Below are positions 7,512-9,722 of a stretch of 9,722 bases of DNA, one piece after another. The stretch spans positions 1 to 9,722 of the forward strand of contig JAIDJZ010000224.1 of NCBI GenBank assembly GCA_029051965.1, written 5' to 3'. The first letter of the stretch is position 1, and every line of letters starts with the position of its first letter. Below the pieces are notes generated by a model, which worked only from the letters and a program-made list of their open reading frames with translations, did not search any database and was not told the DNA's origin. Position numbers and translations under genes: made by a program. Origin of the DNA: Paramuribaculum sp. GTDB taxonomy: Bacteria; Bacteroidota; Bacteroidia; Bacteroidales; Muribaculaceae.

Positions 7512-8972
7512 TCAGAAGGTTTTGAAGACTTCGGCAACCACTTCGCGGTCATCGAAGTGATGTTTGACTCCTTTGATTTCCTGATAGTTTTCGTGGCCTT
7601 TGCCTGCGATGAGCACGACGTCGCCGGGTTTTGCGAGCATGATTGCGGTCCGGATAGCCTCGCGGCGGTCGGTGATAGAGATCGTCCGGTCGCGCAGTTC
7701 GGCGGTGTCAAGACCTGCAGCCATTTCGGCTATGATTTCGGCGGGATCCTCGTCGCGGGGGTTATCGGATGTCAGGACGAGACGGTCGGATCTGAGGGCG
7801 GCTTCGCGGGCCATGATCGGGCGTTTGCCTTTGTCACGGTTACCTCCGGCTCCGACTACGGTTATGATCGACCCTTTTTTATTGAGTATGTCGGAGATGG
7901 CTGTAAGGACGTTGACGACGGCGTCGGGTGTGTGGGCGTAGTCGACGATGGCGGTTATTCCTGTGGGGCTGTGGAGCGTCTGGAAACGTCCGGCAACCGG
8001 CACAAGACGGCTCATGTCGACGAGTACCTGCTCTTTGTCCCATCCCAGAAGACATCCTGTCGCGTAGACGGCGGTCAGATTGTAGGCGTTGAAGCGTCCG
8101 GTGAAAAGCACTTCCACGTCCTGTCCGTTGAACTGCATCAGTGTGCCGTCAAGACGGCTTTCGATGATGCGGCCTGTGAAGTCTGCATCGCTGCGCAGAG
8201 AGTAGGTGAATTTTCTGGCGCGTGTGTTCTGGAGCATGAATTCGCCGTTGCGGTCATCTTCATTGACAAGTGCGAACGCGTCGTCGGGAAGTTTGTCGAA
8301 AAATGATTTTTTCGCATCGCGGTAGGCCTCGAAGGTCTTGTGGTAGTCCATGTGGTCTCGGGTCAGGTTGCTGAAGACGGCTCCGGCGAAGTGCAGCCCG
8401 GCGATTCGGTGCTGGTGGGCTGCATGTGAGCTGACTTCCATTGCGGCATATGTGCAACCGGCCACGACCATCTGATGAAGAAGTTCGTTGAGTGTCAGCG
8501 GATCGGGTGTGGTCTGGTTGGTCGGAACGGCTTCTGAGTCGATGTAGTTGCAGACTGTGGAGAGCAGTCCGGCCTTATGGCCCATCATGCGGGCCATTTC
8601 ATAGATGAGTGTTGCTGTTGTCGTTTTGCCGTTTGTTCCGGTCACTCCGACCAGACGCAGTTTGCGCGAGGGGTTTCCCCACCATTGCGAGGCGAGGCAT
8701 CCGAGGGCTTCGGCTGAGTTTTCCACTTTAATATATGTGACGCCTGACTCGAGGCGTTCGGGAAGTTCTTCGCAGACGATTGCAGCGGCTCCGGCCAGAG
8801 TCACGATAGGAATGAATTTGTGCCCGTCGACATTGTAGCCGCGCACGGCCACGAAGAGTGAGCCGAGTTTTATTTTTCGGGAGTCACATTCAAGCGAGCT
8901 TATTTCTTTGCTTACGCTTCCTATGATTTTCTCAGGCCTGATGGCTGAAAGGAGGTCAGACAGTGATTTCAT
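7512..8972 (-). CDS. murE: UDP-N-acetylmuramoyl-L-alanyl-D-glutamate--2,6-diaminopimelate ligase MurE
   Basis: Cytoplasmic ATP-dependent ligase that adds the third stem-peptide residue. The 486-residue product has an N-terminal UDP-binding domain with [20 protein letters not shown] at 26-45. The ATPase domain has the P-loop GTNGKTTT at 112-119 (bases 8616-8639), TTPDPL at 154-159, EVSSHA at 179-184, [10 protein letters not shown] at 202-211 and a Lys at 221 or 222 where the family has its carbamylated lysine. The C-terminal domain has DYAHTPDA at 344-351, [12 protein letters not shown] at 374-385, [10 protein letters not shown] at 401-410 and AGKGHENYQ at 456-464. The DNPR motif is the known signature for meso-diaminopimelate rather than L-lysine, so a DAP-type wall is predicted. 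The start is the ATG at 8972, 64 bases after the ftsI stop; the next residues ([11 protein letters not shown]) match the usual MurE opening. No murF follows it, unlike in E. coli. Confidence 0.98.
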   Translation of the reverse strand: MKSLSDLLSAIRPEKIIGSVSKEISSLECDSRKIKLGSLFVAVRGYNVDGHKFIPIVTLAGAAAIVCEELPERLESGVTYIKVENSAEALGCLASQWWGNPSRKLRLVGVTGTNGKTTTATLIYEMARMMGHKAGLLSTVCNYIDSEAVPTNQTTPDPLTLNELLHQMVVAGCTYAAMEVSSHAAHQHRIAGLHFAGAVFSNLTRDHMDYHKTFEAYRDAKKSFFDKLPDDAFALVNEDDRNGEFMLQNTRARKFTYSLRSDADFTGRIIESRLDGTLMQFNGQDVEVLFTGRFNAYNLTAVYATGCLLGWDKEQVLVDMSRLVPVAGRFQTLHSPTGITAIVDYAHTPDAVVNVLTAISDILNKKGSIITVVGAGGNRDKGKRPIMAREAALRSDRLVLTSDNPRDEDPAEIIAEMAAGLDTAELRDRTISITDRREAIRTAIMLAKPGDVVLIAGKGHENYQEIKGVKHHFDDREVVAEVFKTF

Positions 8973-9036
8973 ATGTTGTCGGGTCTATATGTTGTTGTTT
9001 CTTAAGCGGGGTTGTTGTGGTTTCTGATGGAGTTCG
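8973..9036 (-). other. ftsI-murE spacer
   Basis: This is the longest gap between genes in the window. On the minus strand it is rich in A and C (AAGAAACAACAACATATAGA lies close to the murE start). I see no match to the Bacteroidota sigma consensus (TTTG near -33, TAnnTTTG near -7), no Shine-Dalgarno sequence, and no stem followed by a T run, so readthrough from ftsI is the simplest reading. The A-rich stretch may help initiation in a lineage that often does without Shine-Dalgarno pairing. Confidence 0.5.
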
Positions 9037-9722
9037 TCATTCGGTCAGAGTGAGATAGATTTTGTCGCCGTGTCCGGCTCGGGCTCCCGGTGCCGGGACC
9101 TGTCCGGTCACGCAGCCCATTCCTTTTACGCTGACTTCATAGCCTTTGGTCTCAAGGACTCTGATGGCGTCGCGCAGGCCGAGTCCGAGGACGCTCGGCA
9201 CAGATCCGTCCGGGGTTTTGGCCGGCGGGGCCATGACGACTTTCTTCGGGCCGAGTGCGAGCGAGTTTTGCACTCTGTCGTTGCGTCCGGGGTCGGCTGC
9301 GGCGTGGAGAGTCGGGTAGGGGGTGTTGTTGCGGTCTCCCTTTGTGAAGCTGTCGTCGTAGTCGAGCATTCCGCGGGAGTAGAGGGCTTCGGCAACTTTT
9401 CTCACGACCATTCCGGAGTTGGATGCGGCTCCCATTGCGTTGCGTTTGGGGTAGGAGATAAGAACCATGCAGGTATATTTCGGTTTCTCTTCCGGGAAGA
9501 TTCCGCAGAATGCGAGGCGGTTGACGCCGTGGGTGTAGCCGATTCCCTGACGGTTGATGTTGGCTGTGCCGGTTTTGCCTATAATCCGGACAAGCGGCGA
9601 CTGGAGGAAGTGGCGGGCTGTGCCGTGTTTGCCCCAGACGACAGCTGAAAGCATTTTGCGCAGGGTTCTGGCATTCTGAACTGAGCAGATGCGGTCGCGG
9701 ATGTTTGTCACCGGGAAGATTG
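9037..9722 (-). CDS. ftsI: Septal class B penicillin-binding protein FtsI/PBP3 with C-terminal PASTA domain, partial (N-terminus off the right edge)
   Basis: The frame is open from the right edge to a TGA at 9037-9039, giving 227 visible residues of the C-terminus; the SxxK and SxN active-site motifs must lie outside the window. A GTG at 9709-9711 is an internal codon and not the real start, because the frame stays open above it. The visible part is the end of a D,D-transpeptidase domain: the KTG triad at visible residues 49-51 (bases 9568-9576) within IIGKTGTAN, followed by FCGIFPEEKPKYTCMVLISY at 71-90, the usual strand after KTG. After a linker with little predicted structure (about 120-170), visible residues 174-227 form one PASTA domain (VPSVLGLGLRDAIRVLETKG, then a Gly/Pro turn and IYLTLTE). 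The protein would be anchored in the inner membrane and crosslink septal peptidoglycan with FtsW. Position just upstream of murE supports FtsI over PBP2. Confidence 0.95.
   Translation of the reverse strand, partial: IFPVTNIRDRICSVQNARTLRKMLSAVVWGKHGTARHFLQSPLVRIIGKTGTANINRQGIGYTHGVNRLAFCGIFPEEKPKYTCMVLISYPKRNAMGAASNSGMVVRKVAEALYSRGMLDYDDSFTKGDRNNTPYPTLHAAADPGRNDRVQNSLALGPKKVVMAPPAKTPDGSVPSVLGLGLRDAIRVLETKGYEVSVKGMGCVTGQVPAPGARAGHGDKIYLTLTE
9040..9201 (-). other. PASTA domain coding segment of ftsI
   Basis: The last 54 codons of ftsI encode a beta-alpha-beta module typical of PASTA: VPSVLGLGLRDAIRVLETKG, then a strand, then GQVPAPGARAGHGDKIYLTL. The P-x-x-G-x-x-x-x-x-A pattern and the closing G-x-x-x-x-L-x-L match the family. 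PASTA domains in penicillin-binding proteins of Gram-positive bacteria have been linked to peptidoglycan or beta-lactam binding; in Bacteroidota FtsI a single copy is common and its role is less clear. Confidence 0.85.

Noticed and set aside
7557..8306. Plus-strand open frame of 249 codons opposite murE
   Set aside because: It lies wholly inside the well-supported murE gene. The translation is rich in Val, Asp, Gly, Cys and His with no recognisable domain, as expected for an antisense shadow of GC-rich coding DNA.
9070..9648. Plus-strand open frame of 192 codons opposite ftsI
   Set aside because: Antisense to the transpeptidase and PASTA coding region; composition is artificial and no family is recognisable.
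9709..9711. GTG as a start codon of a separate 224-residue protein
   Set aside because: The frame stays open to the window edge, and the product starts in the middle of a transpeptidase domain, so this is the truncated 3' part of ftsI.

Overview
The window is the middle of a division and cell wall (dcw) cluster, with every gene on the minus strand. Read in the direction of transcription, from right to left, the order is: 3' part of ftsI (class B penicillin-binding protein with a PASTA domain), murE, mraY, murD, ftsW, murG, murC and most of ftsQ. Both end genes run off the window. Spacers are 64 bases or less. murG and murC overlap by 4 bases, and mraY and murD are 2 bases apart, so this looks like one transcription unit with no internal promoter or terminator that I can recognise.

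The likely source is a member of Bacteroidota, probably order Bacteroidales, with fairly high GC for that group (perhaps Muribaculaceae or a relative; this is inference). The reasons are: murF and ddl are absent from the mur block; MraY is about 420 residues with an extra loop; FtsW carries SGQPLPLISKGGSS; FtsI ends in a single PASTA domain; ribosome binding sites are poor or absent, with A-rich leaders before several starts. MurE carries DNPR, which predicts meso-diaminopimelate at position 3 of the stem peptide, as expected for a Gram-negative wall.

How the genes work together: MurC, MurD and MurE add L-Ala, D-Glu and meso-DAP to UDP-MurNAc in the cytoplasm. MurF, encoded elsewhere, would add D-Ala-D-Ala. 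MraY moves the phospho-MurNAc-pentapeptide to undecaprenyl phosphate (lipid I), and MurG adds GlcNAc (lipid II). FtsW polymerises lipid II at the septum, FtsI crosslinks it, and FtsQ belongs to the periplasmic divisome scaffold. ftsA and ftsZ would be expected just beyond the left edge.

No mobile element, CRISPR array, RNA gene or unfamiliar system was found. The region is ordinary housekeeping DNA. The most distinctive details are a long, disordered-looking C-terminal tail on FtsQ, the extra MraY loop, and small departures from family motifs in MurD and FtsW. The long plus-strand open frames are judged to be antisense shadows.
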